DNA from: Candidatus Bipolaricaulota bacterium
Lineage (GTDB): Bacteria; Bipolaricaulota; Bipolaricaulia; UBA7950; UBA9294
DNA: 47,521 nt
Assembly (NCBI GenBank): GCA_026390345.1
Contig: JAPLGD010000023.1
Span: 1 to 47,521, forward strand
Reading direction: 5' to 3'
Below, piece by piece: positions 33,257-40,373 of the stretch; within the stretch, counting starts at the first letter, position 1; every line of letters starts with the position of its first letter. Below the pieces are notes generated by a model, which ran no database searches, was not told the origin of the DNA, and was given only the letters and a program-made list of their open reading frames with translations. The position numbers and the translations under genes were made by a program.

Positions 33257-34003
33257 ATGCGCTCCACGGTTCTCGCTCTCGTCGGCGCCCTCGTCCTCGC
33301 CGGAGCGGGAGCGGCGTCTCCCGCCGCGTCCCTCGGCAGCTCGTTCGCCGACGCGTACGCAGCGTTCGCACCACTCTATGAGTTCCATCGCAGCTACGCG
33401 GACTACCTGTTTGCGGGATCGAAGGTCGCCGTCCCGGCGGGCCTGGGGTCCGCGTGTGACGCGTTCCCCGCGGCGCTCGACGCACTCCAGCTTGTCCTCA
33501 TTACCCAGACGGTGTCGACTCCCGTCGAGACGCTCGGCTACCTCGTCCGGCTGCGCGGCGAGACCGCCGCGCTTTGCGAATCGTTCGGAGACGAGATCCA
33601 GGCGCTGGCCCAAGCGGGGGAGACCGATCCCGCACTTCTTTCTGCGTGGAGCGACTCGGGCCTCTTCGCATCGATCTACGGGATGAACAAGTCCTTCGAG
33701 TCCACGCTCAACGCGGCGCTCGACGCGGCCGGCAACGGGCGGGAGCGATGGGAACTCGCCGCGACGTTCGCCGTGCGAGGTCTTCTCCTCGCGCCCGGAC
33801 TCGCGAGGGTCTCATCGGAGATCGACGAGATCCTCTACGGCGATCGAGACGCGTCGGCCCCGCCATTTCTGGTTCCAACAGACGTCGTCGAGGCCATGTC
33901 GATCGTTGTCGCCCAGGCCGGCAAGACCCTAACGGCGAGTGAACAGGCGGAGGTCATCGCGGCGGCGGAGCGGATCTACGGGTATTTCCTAAGCGACCGG
34001 TAG
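33257..34003 (+). CDS. Exported helical protein of unknown function
   Basis: 248 residues. Signal peptide RSTVLALVGALVLAGAGAASPAAS, then a mainly helical body with two Cys (SACDAF and AALCESF) that could form a disulfide. I recognise no family. It stands alone after dinB with its own -10 box and is followed by a strong hairpin at 34035. Soluble periplasmic or extracellular location is expected. Confidence 0.7.
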   Translation: MRSTVLALVGALVLAGAGAASPAASLGSSFADAYAAFAPLYEFHRSYADYLFAGSKVAVPAGLGSACDAFPAALDALQLVLITQTVSTPVETLGYLVRLRGETAALCESFGDEIQALAQAGETDPALLSAWSDSGLFASIYGMNKSFESTLNAALDAAGNGRERWELAATFAVRGLLLAPGLARVSSEIDEILYGDRDASAPPFLVPTDVVEAMSIVVAQAGKTLTASEQAEVIAAAERIYGYFLSDR

Positions 34004-34034
34004 CACGGTCCTGGGGAAAGAGAGGCTGGGGGAT

Positions 34035-34068
34035 GGGAAGGTGGACCTGCTGCCTCGTCCACCTTCCC
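34035..34068 (+). terminator. 12-bp stem-loop after the exported-protein gene
   Basis: Arms GGGAAGGTGGAC (34035-34046) and GTCCACCTTCCC (34057-34068) pair perfectly around ten bases. No T-run follows (TGGGG), so it may be a factor-dependent or RNA-stability hairpin. Confidence 0.5.
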
Positions 34069-34422
34069 TGGGGTAGGAATCGTCGACCGCGGCCCGGAAT
34101 CTTGCCTTTCCGCTTGCGGGTGGGCCCGCCCGGCGATTCGTCCCGTTCCCCTTCGGTACGCCGCGAGAGGTCGTCCACCGGGCTCTCGAACCGGTGGAGG
34201 AAGTTGGGTAAGGAGGCGCGATCGATCCCGCGGATCGATCGCTTGGGTCCGCTCCTCGACGCTCTCGCACGCGACCGGCGCCACTTCCTGTCACAAGCAG
34301 GTAGAGCGTAGTCGCCGAGAAACGGGAGCCGCCGCCAACGAGCACGCCCGGACTGGGCGTTCGCACCGAACACCCCGCCCGGGCGGGAACTCGAGACGAG
34401 ACGGATGTCCTTCTCCTCCCCC
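34069..34422. other. Intergenic stretch between convergent genes with a perfect 11-bp inverted repeat
   Basis: No supported gene. GCGATCGATCC-CGC-GGATCGATCGC at 34218-34242 is a perfect 11-bp inverted repeat with a three-base loop. Structured sequence surrounds it (for example the CGCCCGG...CCGGGCG pair around 34350-34385). It may hold a small RNA, but I cannot assign one: no RNase P, tmRNA, 6S or SRP consensus was recognised. Confidence 0.4.
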
Positions 34423-34857
34423 CTACTTCGGGGGGATCTGGGCGATCCGCCAGTAGTCCTGTACGGTCTGGATCAGGCGCTCGAAGTCCTTCGAATCGAC
34501 GGGCTTGGTCATGTAGCTCGCGGCCCCGCTGTCGTACGCCTTGACCATGTCCTCTTCCCGCTCCGAGATCGTCAGGACGATGACGGGGATGCGGCGCAGA
34601 CGCTCGTCCTCCTTCACCTTCGCGAGGACTTCCAGCCCGTTGATCTTGGGCAAGTTGATGTCGAGAAGGATCAGGTCCGGGCGCGGTGTGTCCTGGAACT
34701 CGCCGGTCTGGTACAGAAGGTTGAGCGCCTCCTCACCGTCGCTGGCGAAGTAGAGCTCACACTTCACGTCGCTCTTCCGCATCGCGCGCTTGATGATCGT
34801 AACGTCGTTCGGGTTGTCCTCGACAACCAGAACCTTCATCTTTTCGAGGCTATGCAT
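34423..34857 (-). CDS. Single-domain response regulator (Rcp1-type)
   Basis: 144 residues, a lone receiver domain. KVLVVEDNPNDVTIIKRAM gives the acidic pair, DLILLDINLPKINGLEV the phospho-acceptor Asp, PVIVLTISEREED the Thr, and ASYMTKPVDSKDF the conserved Lys. There is no output domain, so it likely relays phosphate or acts by protein contact, as in cyanobacterial Rcp1 beside phytochrome kinases. AGGTGG precedes the ATG at 34857, which overlaps the kinase stop by eight bases; the longer frame to 34914 is rejected. Confidence 0.9.
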   Translation of the reverse strand: MHSLEKMKVLVVEDNPNDVTIIKRAMRKSDVKCELYFASDGEEALNLLYQTGEFQDTPRPDLILLDINLPKINGLEVLAKVKEDERLRRIPVIVLTISEREEDMVKAYDSGAASYMTKPVDSKDFERLIQTVQDYWRIAQIPPK

Positions 34858-36787
34858 TGGATTCCACCTCTCTAGCTCTGGGAATGGTAAAGTAGAACGT
34901 ACTCCCTTTGCCAACTTCCGAGTTTACCCAGATCTTTCCACCGTGCTCTTCCACGATCCGTTTGCAGATCGCCAAACCAGCCCCTGTTCCTTCGACGTCC
35001 TCTCGCGGATTGAGCTTCTCGAAGATGCCGAAGATTCTCTCCTGGTAGCGTTCCTCGATGCCGATCCCGTTGTCCTCGACGAAGAACGTCACCATTTCGC
35101 CGTGTCGCGCGTCGTTCTGCCAACCCACACGAAGCGTCGGCAGCGCCTTGTCGTTGTACTTGATCGCGTTCACGATCAAGTTGCTGAACAGCTCGCTGAT
35201 CCGAACCTTGCTCCCCTTGACCGGCGGGAGGTCCGGCGCCACCTGAAGGCTGACCCCCTTCAGACGGATCTCGAGGTCCTCCTGGACCTCTTCGAGGACC
35301 CGCTGGGTGTTGATGCGCTCGAAGGACCGGACGTCCATGCGGATGCTGGCCAGGGAGAGGAGGTCGTTGATCAACTGTCGCATCCGAGCCGACGTGCGCT
35401 TCAGCGTGTTCAGGTAGTCGACACCCTCCTCGTCCAACTTGTCGTGGTAGTCCTCGAGGAGGAAGCCTGAGAAGGTCTCGATCGTACGCAGCGGCTCCTT
35501 GAGGTCGTGCGAGACGACGTGGGAAAACTCCTCGAGCTTCTCGTTCGACTTCTCGAGGTTGTCCGTCTTCTCCCGCAGGCTCGCCTCGAGCCGCTTCAGC
35601 TCCGTGACGTCAATGAAGTGGTCGATCCGCCCCTTTCGGCCGCGATCGGCGTCGATGGGGAGCGACCGGTACTCGAGGACGCGCTCCTCCCGTCCGAGCG
35701 TCGGGCGGACGTGACACGTCATCGACTCGACCTTCTCCCCCTTCTCGACCGCCTTCTCCACCGCATCGGAGAACGACTGGGCCTCCTCGAACGCGCCGAC
35801 GTACCGCGAGCGGGCGCGCTTGTCGTCGACGCCGATCAGACGGTCCCGATCAATCCCGAAGAAGCGTCCGATGGTCGCGTTGGCCCACACAACCTCCTGG
35901 CGCTGATCGGTGAGGACGATGCCCGAGTCGAGGGTGTCGATCGCCTTTTCGATCAGGATGCGGTAGCGCGCTTCGGTCTCCATCACCCGGCGCTCCAGCT
36001 CGTCCTCTCGGCTGCGATCGCGGGCCTCGAGGATGGCCAGCCTCTCTCCGATCCGCGTGCCGCGGAGCTCGACGGGGAAAGCCTTTCGCTCCTCCGAGAT
36101 GAAGCGGATCTTGACGCCGCGGATCTCCTCGCGTTCGAACAGGCGGAAGAGTTCGGCTTTCATCCGATCCATGTCCTCGGGGTGGACATACTCCGACAGC
36201 TGGAGGGAGCGCTTCGTCGGAAACCCGATCGCCGCGCGCGATGCCTCGTTGCGCCGGAGCGCCGTGCCCTCGCGGTCAATGAAGTGGAAGAGGTTGATCG
36301 CCGGCTCAAACGTCTCCTTGTCGTGCCGTTCCTTCAGGGCCTTGGCGTGGCGCCACTTCGCTTCGCGGCTTTGCTTCCGTCCGTTGAGCCACCCGATCCC
36401 TGCACCCACGGCCAGGTCTCCCGCGCAGAGCGCCACGATCGGGCCGACGAACGGCGCGCCGGAGAACACGAGAAACAGGACGCTCGCCGCACAGATCCCC
36501 AGGGAGAGAACCACCGCGGCTCGGAGGCGCAGAGTCCAGGTTCCGAGAACGAGGGGAATGGCGAAGGCAACGCCGACAACGGGAAGCGCAGGGAGGCCTG
36601 CCTTAGGCAGTGCAACGCTGACCACCACCGCGATGATGAACGCGATGACGACAACGATCGTTCGTTCGGTAGGGTTCAGACCGCTCGCCAATGCCCGACC
36701 ATCCTTGGCCGCTGAGTAGGCACGCGAAGACAGATGCCTACCCTGACCGTACGAACTCAGGTGATCCGGCGAAAGGACACCCGTCAC
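34850..36787 (-). CDS. Membrane histidine kinase with two PAS-type sensor domains
   Basis: Up to 645 residues. Three to four hydrophobic segments (about 42-130: IVVVIAFIIAVVVSVALP, ALPVVGVAFAIPLVLG, AAVVLSLGICAASVLFLVF) anchor it. Two PAS-like regions follow (about 165-255 and 270-385, the second with GIVLTDQRQEVVWANATIG). A coiled linker leads to HisKA (FSHVVSHDLKEPLRTIETF, phospho-His) and HATPase_c (N-box LIVNAIKYN, G1 DNGIGIEE, G2 GTGAGLAICKRIVEEHGG). The start is uncertain: the frame opens with a GTG at 36787, but a TTG at 36691 has AAGGA upstream and sits just before the membrane part. It forms an operon with the Crp-like gene upstream and the response regulator downstream. Confidence 0.88.
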   Translation of the reverse strand: MTGVLSPDHLSSYGQGRHLSSRAYSAAKDGRALASGLNPTERTIVVVIAFIIAVVVSVALPKAGLPALPVVGVAFAIPLVLGTWTLRLRAAVVLSLGICAASVLFLVFSGAPFVGPIVALCAGDLAVGAGIGWLNGRKQSREAKWRHAKALKERHDKETFEPAINLFHFIDREGTALRRNEASRAAIGFPTKRSLQLSEYVHPEDMDRMKAELFRLFEREEIRGVKIRFISEERKAFPVELRGTRIGERLAILEARDRSREDELERRVMETEARYRILIEKAIDTLDSGIVLTDQRQEVVWANATIGRFFGIDRDRLIGVDDKRARSRYVGAFEEAQSFSDAVEKAVEKGEKVESMTCHVRPTLGREERVLEYRSLPIDADRGRKGRIDHFIDVTELKRLEASLREKTDNLEKSNEKLEEFSHVVSHDLKEPLRTIETFSGFLLEDYHDKLDEEGVDYLNTLKRTSARMRQLINDLLSLASIRMDVRSFERINTQRVLEEVQEDLEIRLKGVSLQVAPDLPPVKGSKVRISELFSNLIVNAIKYNDKALPTLRVGWQNDARHGEMVTFFVEDNGIGIEERYQERIFGIFEKLNPREDVEGTGAGLAICKRIVEEHGGKIWVNSEVGKGSTFYFTIPRAREVESNA

Positions 36788-36818
36788 CCAACCGGCGGAC
36801 GTTCCTCCCGTCTCGGCG

Positions 36819-37493
36819 TCAGATGATCAAGTTTGGGTTCAGATTCGAAGAGAACGGCTCGACAATCTTCTGCAGGTACTCCTCGCGGAGGATCTTGATC
36901 TTGCGGCTCTCGATCGCGATGATGCCGCGGCCCTCCAGCTCGCTCAGCGTACGAATCGCGGTCTTCGACGAGACGCCGGCCATCTCGGCCAGCTCGGCGC
37001 GGGAAAGCTCGACGCCGCTCTTGCCGAGGTGGAGGATGAGACGCGCAAGACGTTCCTTGCTCGAAGAGTACGATCGCTCCGCAAGCTTGTTCTGGAACGC
37101 CTTCAGCTCTTCGGACATCTTCTCGTACAGGCGGAAGATGGTCTTCGGATGCCTCTCGAGGAAGTAGAAGAAGTCTCCCCGCTCGATGAAGCCGACCACG
37201 ACGGGGTCAAGCGTCTTTGCGTAGGCGTTGTGACTTCCCTTGTCGAACAGCGTGGTCTCGCCGATGATTTCTCCGGGGCCGACGATCTTCAGGATCTGGC
37301 TCTTGGCCCGCATGCTGCGCTTGACGAGCTTCACCATGCCGTCGAACACGAGGTAGAAGCCGAACGCCGGCGCCCCCTCCTGAAAGATGATCTCGCCTCG
37401 CCCGTAGTTGATCGAGCGCACGGTTTCGCGGAGCTTCTCGAGTTCCTTGTCCTTCAGGTCGCAAAAAATGCGAAAATCCTTCAGGTCAGCCAT
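36819..37493 (-). CDS. Crp/Fnr-family transcription regulator
   Basis: 224 residues. An N-terminal cyclic-nucleotide-binding-like beta-roll (YGRGEIIFQEGAPAFGFYLVFDGMVKLVK, GPGEIIGETTLFDKGSHNAYAKT) is joined by the dimer helix to a winged helix (SRAELAEMAGVSSKTAIRTLSELEGRGII). There are no N-terminal Cys cluster residues as in Fnr, so it is Crp-like rather than an oxygen sensor; ligand unknown. The ATG at 37493 has AGAGGGGG upstream and is preferred over the TTG at 37499. A CRP-like box lies across its promoter, so autoregulation is likely. First gene of the regulator-kinase-receiver operon. Confidence 0.9.
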   Translation of the reverse strand: MADLKDFRIFCDLKDKELEKLRETVRSINYGRGEIIFQEGAPAFGFYLVFDGMVKLVKRSMRAKSQILKIVGPGEIIGETTLFDKGSHNAYAKTLDPVVVGFIERGDFFYFLERHPKTIFRLYEKMSEELKAFQNKLAERSYSSSKERLARLILHLGKSGVELSRAELAEMAGVSSKTAIRTLSELEGRGIIAIESRKIKILREEYLQKIVEPFSSNLNPNLII

Positions 37494-37591
37494 GCCCAAC
37501 CCCCTCTTGGCACTTGCCTATCGACCGGTCGAAACGCGTGTCCCCTCACCCTCGTCCCCTCATCACCCGCATGGCGGGGTCAAGCGTCCGC

Positions 37592-37620
37592 ATTGTAACG
37601 CAAATCACAGAGCAAGCCAA
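37592..37620 (-). promoter_or_regulatory. Promoter of the Crp/Fnr-family gene with overlapping CRP-like box
   Basis: On the minus strand TTGGCT (37615-37620), 17-base spacer, TACAAT (37592-37597). The palindrome TGTAA-CGCAAA-TCACA (37594-37609, + strand reading) matches the CRP consensus TGTGA-N6-TCACA with one mismatch and covers the spacer and -10 box, a position suited to repression. The remainder of 37494-37744 contains no gene. Confidence 0.65.
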
Positions 37621-37744
37621 ATGCCCGCCGAGTTCCGGCCTGCATCCTCGGGCGTGAGGGAGGGCGAGGCGCCGTCCGTTCGGCACACTCGCCACCAGCG
37701 ATCTCCGAAACCACGACAGGAACAAGAACGCCGCAGCCGGTTGC

Positions 37745-37773
37745 TTGACAGACTCAGACTCCCCTCCTACACT
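37745..37773 (+). promoter_or_regulatory. Promoter of tRNA-Leu
   Basis: Perfect TTGACA (37745-37750), 17-base spacer, TACACT (37768-37773). The expected start is near 37780, five bases upstream of the tRNA. Confidence 0.75.
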
Positions 37774-37784
37774 TAACCCCGCAA

Positions 37785-37870
<86 letters not shown>

Positions 37871-37935
37871 TACGAAAGCCCCGCCCCACCGCACGCCTGT
37901 GCAGCATTCCCTTTTTGCGAGACCCGAGATCCGGC

Positions 37936-38925
37936 CTACCCCCGCCCGGCCCATCCCGCGACGAGCGCGAGACCGACGAACAGCCCCTGCACGATCCAGA
38001 ATCGAATCGTCACGTGCTGCTCGGGCCACCCTGGAGCCCGGAGCAGACTCCGCGACGCCGGTCCCGCCTCGAAGTGGTGGTGGAGCGGCGCCATGCGAAA
38101 GACCCTTTTCCCTCGAAGTTTCCAGGAGGCGACCTGCACAATGTCCGATGCCGCCTCGAGGACGGGAACGCCAGCCACGAGGGGTAAGAGGAAGGCCGTT
38201 CCGCTCGTGAGCGCGAACCCGGCCACGACGCCACCGAGGGCGAACGCGCCGACGTCACCCATGAAGAGCCGCGCCGGAGGCGCATTGTGCCATAGGAACC
38301 CGGCGAGCACGGCGATCAAGGGAACGAGGAGGGCCGCCGCCGCGACGGAGGGCCGCAGAAGGAGGAGTCCCAGAACGACCAACCCGACGACTCCGGCCGC
38401 GAGTCCGTCCAGTCCGTCGGTCAGGTTGACGGCGTTCGTCGTCGAGAGGAACACGGCCCACGTCAGGAAGAAGAGCGCCACGGGCGGCAGCGCGACGGTC
38501 TGCGACGTGAAGGGAATGGCGACGCTTGTCGCAAGGCTCGGGCGCAGGAATCCGAAGAGAGCGGCCGAGGCAAGGGTGATGAGCGCGATCTTCTGCCACC
38601 CCGACAGCCCCAGCGACTGCCGCCGTCGCCAAGACAGGAGATCGTCGAGTGCCCCAATCGCCGCCATGGAAAGCGCGGACGCGACGACGAAGGGAGCCGC
38701 CGGCCCCAGGGGGACGAAGCAGGCCGCGACCGCGACCCCGGCCATCCACAGGAGCGTGAAAACCACGCCCCCGGCCGTCGGGGTTCCAGCCTTCTGCTCG
38801 TGGGAGGGGCCCACGTCGCGGACGTGCTGCCCGATGGCCCGCCTCCTCATCCATCGCGCGTAGGCACCGCAGGCGAACGCGCTCAGGATGGCCAGGGCAA
38901 TCGATGTCGCGAGGACGGGGATCAT
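37936..38925 (-). CDS. mraY: Phospho-N-acetylmuramoyl-pentapeptide-transferase
   Basis: 329 residues, somewhat shorter than the ~360 of E. coli. Polytopic enzyme making lipid I from UDP-MurNAc-pentapeptide and undecaprenyl phosphate. Seen: HEQKAGTPTAGGVVF, GALDDLLSWRRRQSLGLSG (Asp-Asp motif), TNAVNLTDGLDGLAAG (catalytic Asp) and MAPLHHHFE (family signature). GDVGAFALGG is also intact. The ATG at 38925 overlaps the stop of the preceding gene (ATGA), so it is translationally coupled to it; longer upstream frames are rejected. It converges on tRNA-Leu. murE and murF lie 16-20 kb away, so the classical cell-wall cluster is broken up here. Confidence 0.93.
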   Translation of the reverse strand: MIPVLATSIALAILSAFACGAYARWMRRRAIGQHVRDVGPSHEQKAGTPTAGGVVFTLLWMAGVAVAACFVPLGPAAPFVVASALSMAAIGALDDLLSWRRRQSLGLSGWQKIALITLASAALFGFLRPSLATSVAIPFTSQTVALPPVALFFLTWAVFLSTTNAVNLTDGLDGLAAGVVGLVVLGLLLLRPSVAAAALLVPLIAVLAGFLWHNAPPARLFMGDVGAFALGGVVAGFALTSGTAFLLPLVAGVPVLEAASDIVQVASWKLRGKRVFRMAPLHHHFEAGPASRSLLRAPGWPEQHVTIRFWIVQGLFVGLALVAGWAGRG

Positions 38926-40274
38926 TCGGCTCCCGAATCCCCGACCTCGCGGAGTTCGCCGTCCGTCTCGAGCAGCTTGCGACGCATCGCCGCCAACGCC
39001 TTCTTGTTCCGCTCGCCGGACGCGGCCTCGACCAGCCGGAAGAGCTGGTACGAGGTCACGAGGCAGTACCCGTTTGCGCGGCACCCGCGCAACGCCTCCG
39101 CGACGAACTGCGTCGAACGTCTCTTCGGGTCGAGCTCCCGAGATCCCGACACGACGAGAATCCCTTTGACAGGATCCTCTCCGTCGGCGATCCGCTTCTC
39201 CAGCTCGCGGTGAAGCCGGCCGTAGGCCGTGGCCCCAACCTTCGGTTCCTCGGAGGCCTCCGCGGCGACGAGAGCGTTCCCCTCATCGCTTTGGAGCGAC
39301 ACGAGGTCCCCGACGGCGTCCACGTCAAACCCCAGATCCGCGAAGGCACGCGCCACGGCGCCGCCGAACAGTGTCCGCCCCTGCGCGTAGAGAAGGAGCT
39401 TCTGGCACGTCTTCTCCTCGAGCCGCTTCGACACCTCCTCGACCTTCGCGACGAGCGTATCGCGGCGCTCGACGAGCCCGGCCAGTTCGTCGGTGAGAGC
39501 ATCCTCGCCGGAAAGCGAGTACGCGGGCAGCCAATCCGGCACGGCAAGGAACTCCGGCCGCTCCGCCGACCGCACCACGGCGTGCGTGAGGACGTCGGCC
39601 TCCCGCGAGGCGGGAACCCCTTCGACGAGCGGGAGGAGGACCAGCCGACCTTCGGAAACCGGGATCTCAAGGGCGATCGGATCTCCGACGCGGTTGCGCG
39701 CCAGCACGGAGGCAAAGCGCTCGACCGGTGTGGAGAGGAGGTCCTGGTACACGGCCGAGTAGCGAATCCGCCCGTCGAACTCGCGCAGGTAGTCCTCGAA
39801 CGGACTCCCCGAGCGCTCGAGGATCACGTCGCTTCCTCGGCGGGCGACGAAGCGGGCGTTGGCAGGGAAGGCCAGTTGGTGGTGTCGATCAACGAGAGAT
39901 ACCGTGGGGAGCCAGCTGTACCGGTCGACTCGTTCCGCCGGAGCCCCCGGCGCGGCGATCTCCAACCCCTCTCCTCGGGGATGCAGACGCGTGACGAGGG
40001 TTCCTCCGCGCCGTTTCAAGAGGTCGTCGGCCTCCTCGCGGCGCTTCGCCATCCATCGCGTCAGCGTCCGGCCGAACCCACGGTCCTGCTCGGGATCGGT
40101 CCGGCGCGTCCCGTCGCCGCTCGGAGCCGTCGCGTCGGTCCAGTGGCGGGAAACCCCGTACGGGTCCATGAAGACGGCGTCAAAGGATGAGAACGACGAG
40201 GAATCGAAGAACCCCTCTTGGCGCACTTCGGGGTGGTCGAGAGGCCAGTCAATCGACAGGTAGCGTGCGTTCAT
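38922..40274 (-). CDS. Uncharacterised protein co-translated with MraY
   Basis: 450 residues with no signal peptide or membrane span. The N-terminal part begins ARYLSIDWPLDHPEVRQ and has FDAVFMDPYGVSRHW. The middle contains a charged helical stretch (DELAGLVERRDTLVAKVEEVSKRLEEK) likely to be coiled coil. The C-terminal ~150 residues (GRTLFGGAVARAFADLGFDV, then KGILVVSGSRELDPKRRSTQFVAEAL and GYCLVTSYQLFRLVEAA) recall the layout of restriction-endonuclease-like domains, but the canonical E-x-K reads EAS, so that is speculation. Its promoter is at 40284-40313, with the ATG 9 bases after the -10 box. Confidence 0.7.
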   Translation of the reverse strand: MNARYLSIDWPLDHPEVRQEGFFDSSSFSSFDAVFMDPYGVSRHWTDATAPSGDGTRRTDPEQDRGFGRTLTRWMAKRREEADDLLKRRGGTLVTRLHPRGEGLEIAAPGAPAERVDRYSWLPTVSLVDRHHQLAFPANARFVARRGSDVILERSGSPFEDYLREFDGRIRYSAVYQDLLSTPVERFASVLARNRVGDPIALEIPVSEGRLVLLPLVEGVPASREADVLTHAVVRSAERPEFLAVPDWLPAYSLSGEDALTDELAGLVERRDTLVAKVEEVSKRLEEKTCQKLLLYAQGRTLFGGAVARAFADLGFDVDAVGDLVSLQSDEGNALVAAEASEEPKVGATAYGRLHRELEKRIADGEDPVKGILVVSGSRELDPKRRSTQFVAEALRGCRANGYCLVTSYQLFRLVEAASGERNKKALAAMRRKLLETDGELREVGDSGAE

Positions 40275-40283
40275 ACGGTCGAG

Positions 40284-40313
40284 ATCATATCGCGCGCCAC
40301 GACGGGGGAGCAA
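40284..40313 (-). promoter_or_regulatory. Promoter of the 38922-40274 gene and mraY, leaderless type
   Basis: Minus strand TTGCTC (40308-40313), 18-base spacer, TATGAT (40284-40289). The ATG begins at 40274, so the transcript would start within about three bases of the start codon. Confidence 0.6.
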
Positions 40314-40325
40314 CTGGAAACGAAA

Positions 40326-40350
40326 GCGGGGCCGCACATCGCGGCCCCGC
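40326..40350 (-). terminator. Terminator after the PKD/PEGA gene
   Basis: A 10-bp perfect stem (GCGGGGCCGC with GCGGCCCCGC, loop of five) is followed on the minus strand by TTTCGTTTCC. It sits between the PKD gene stop and the next promoter. Confidence 0.7.
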
Positions 40351-40373
40351 ACGCATTTCGGACGAACGCCCGC

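Noticed and set aside
34100-34400. Possible RNase P, SRP or tmRNA gene in the structured intergenic region
   Set aside because: None of the conserved core sequences of these RNAs could be recognised on either strand.
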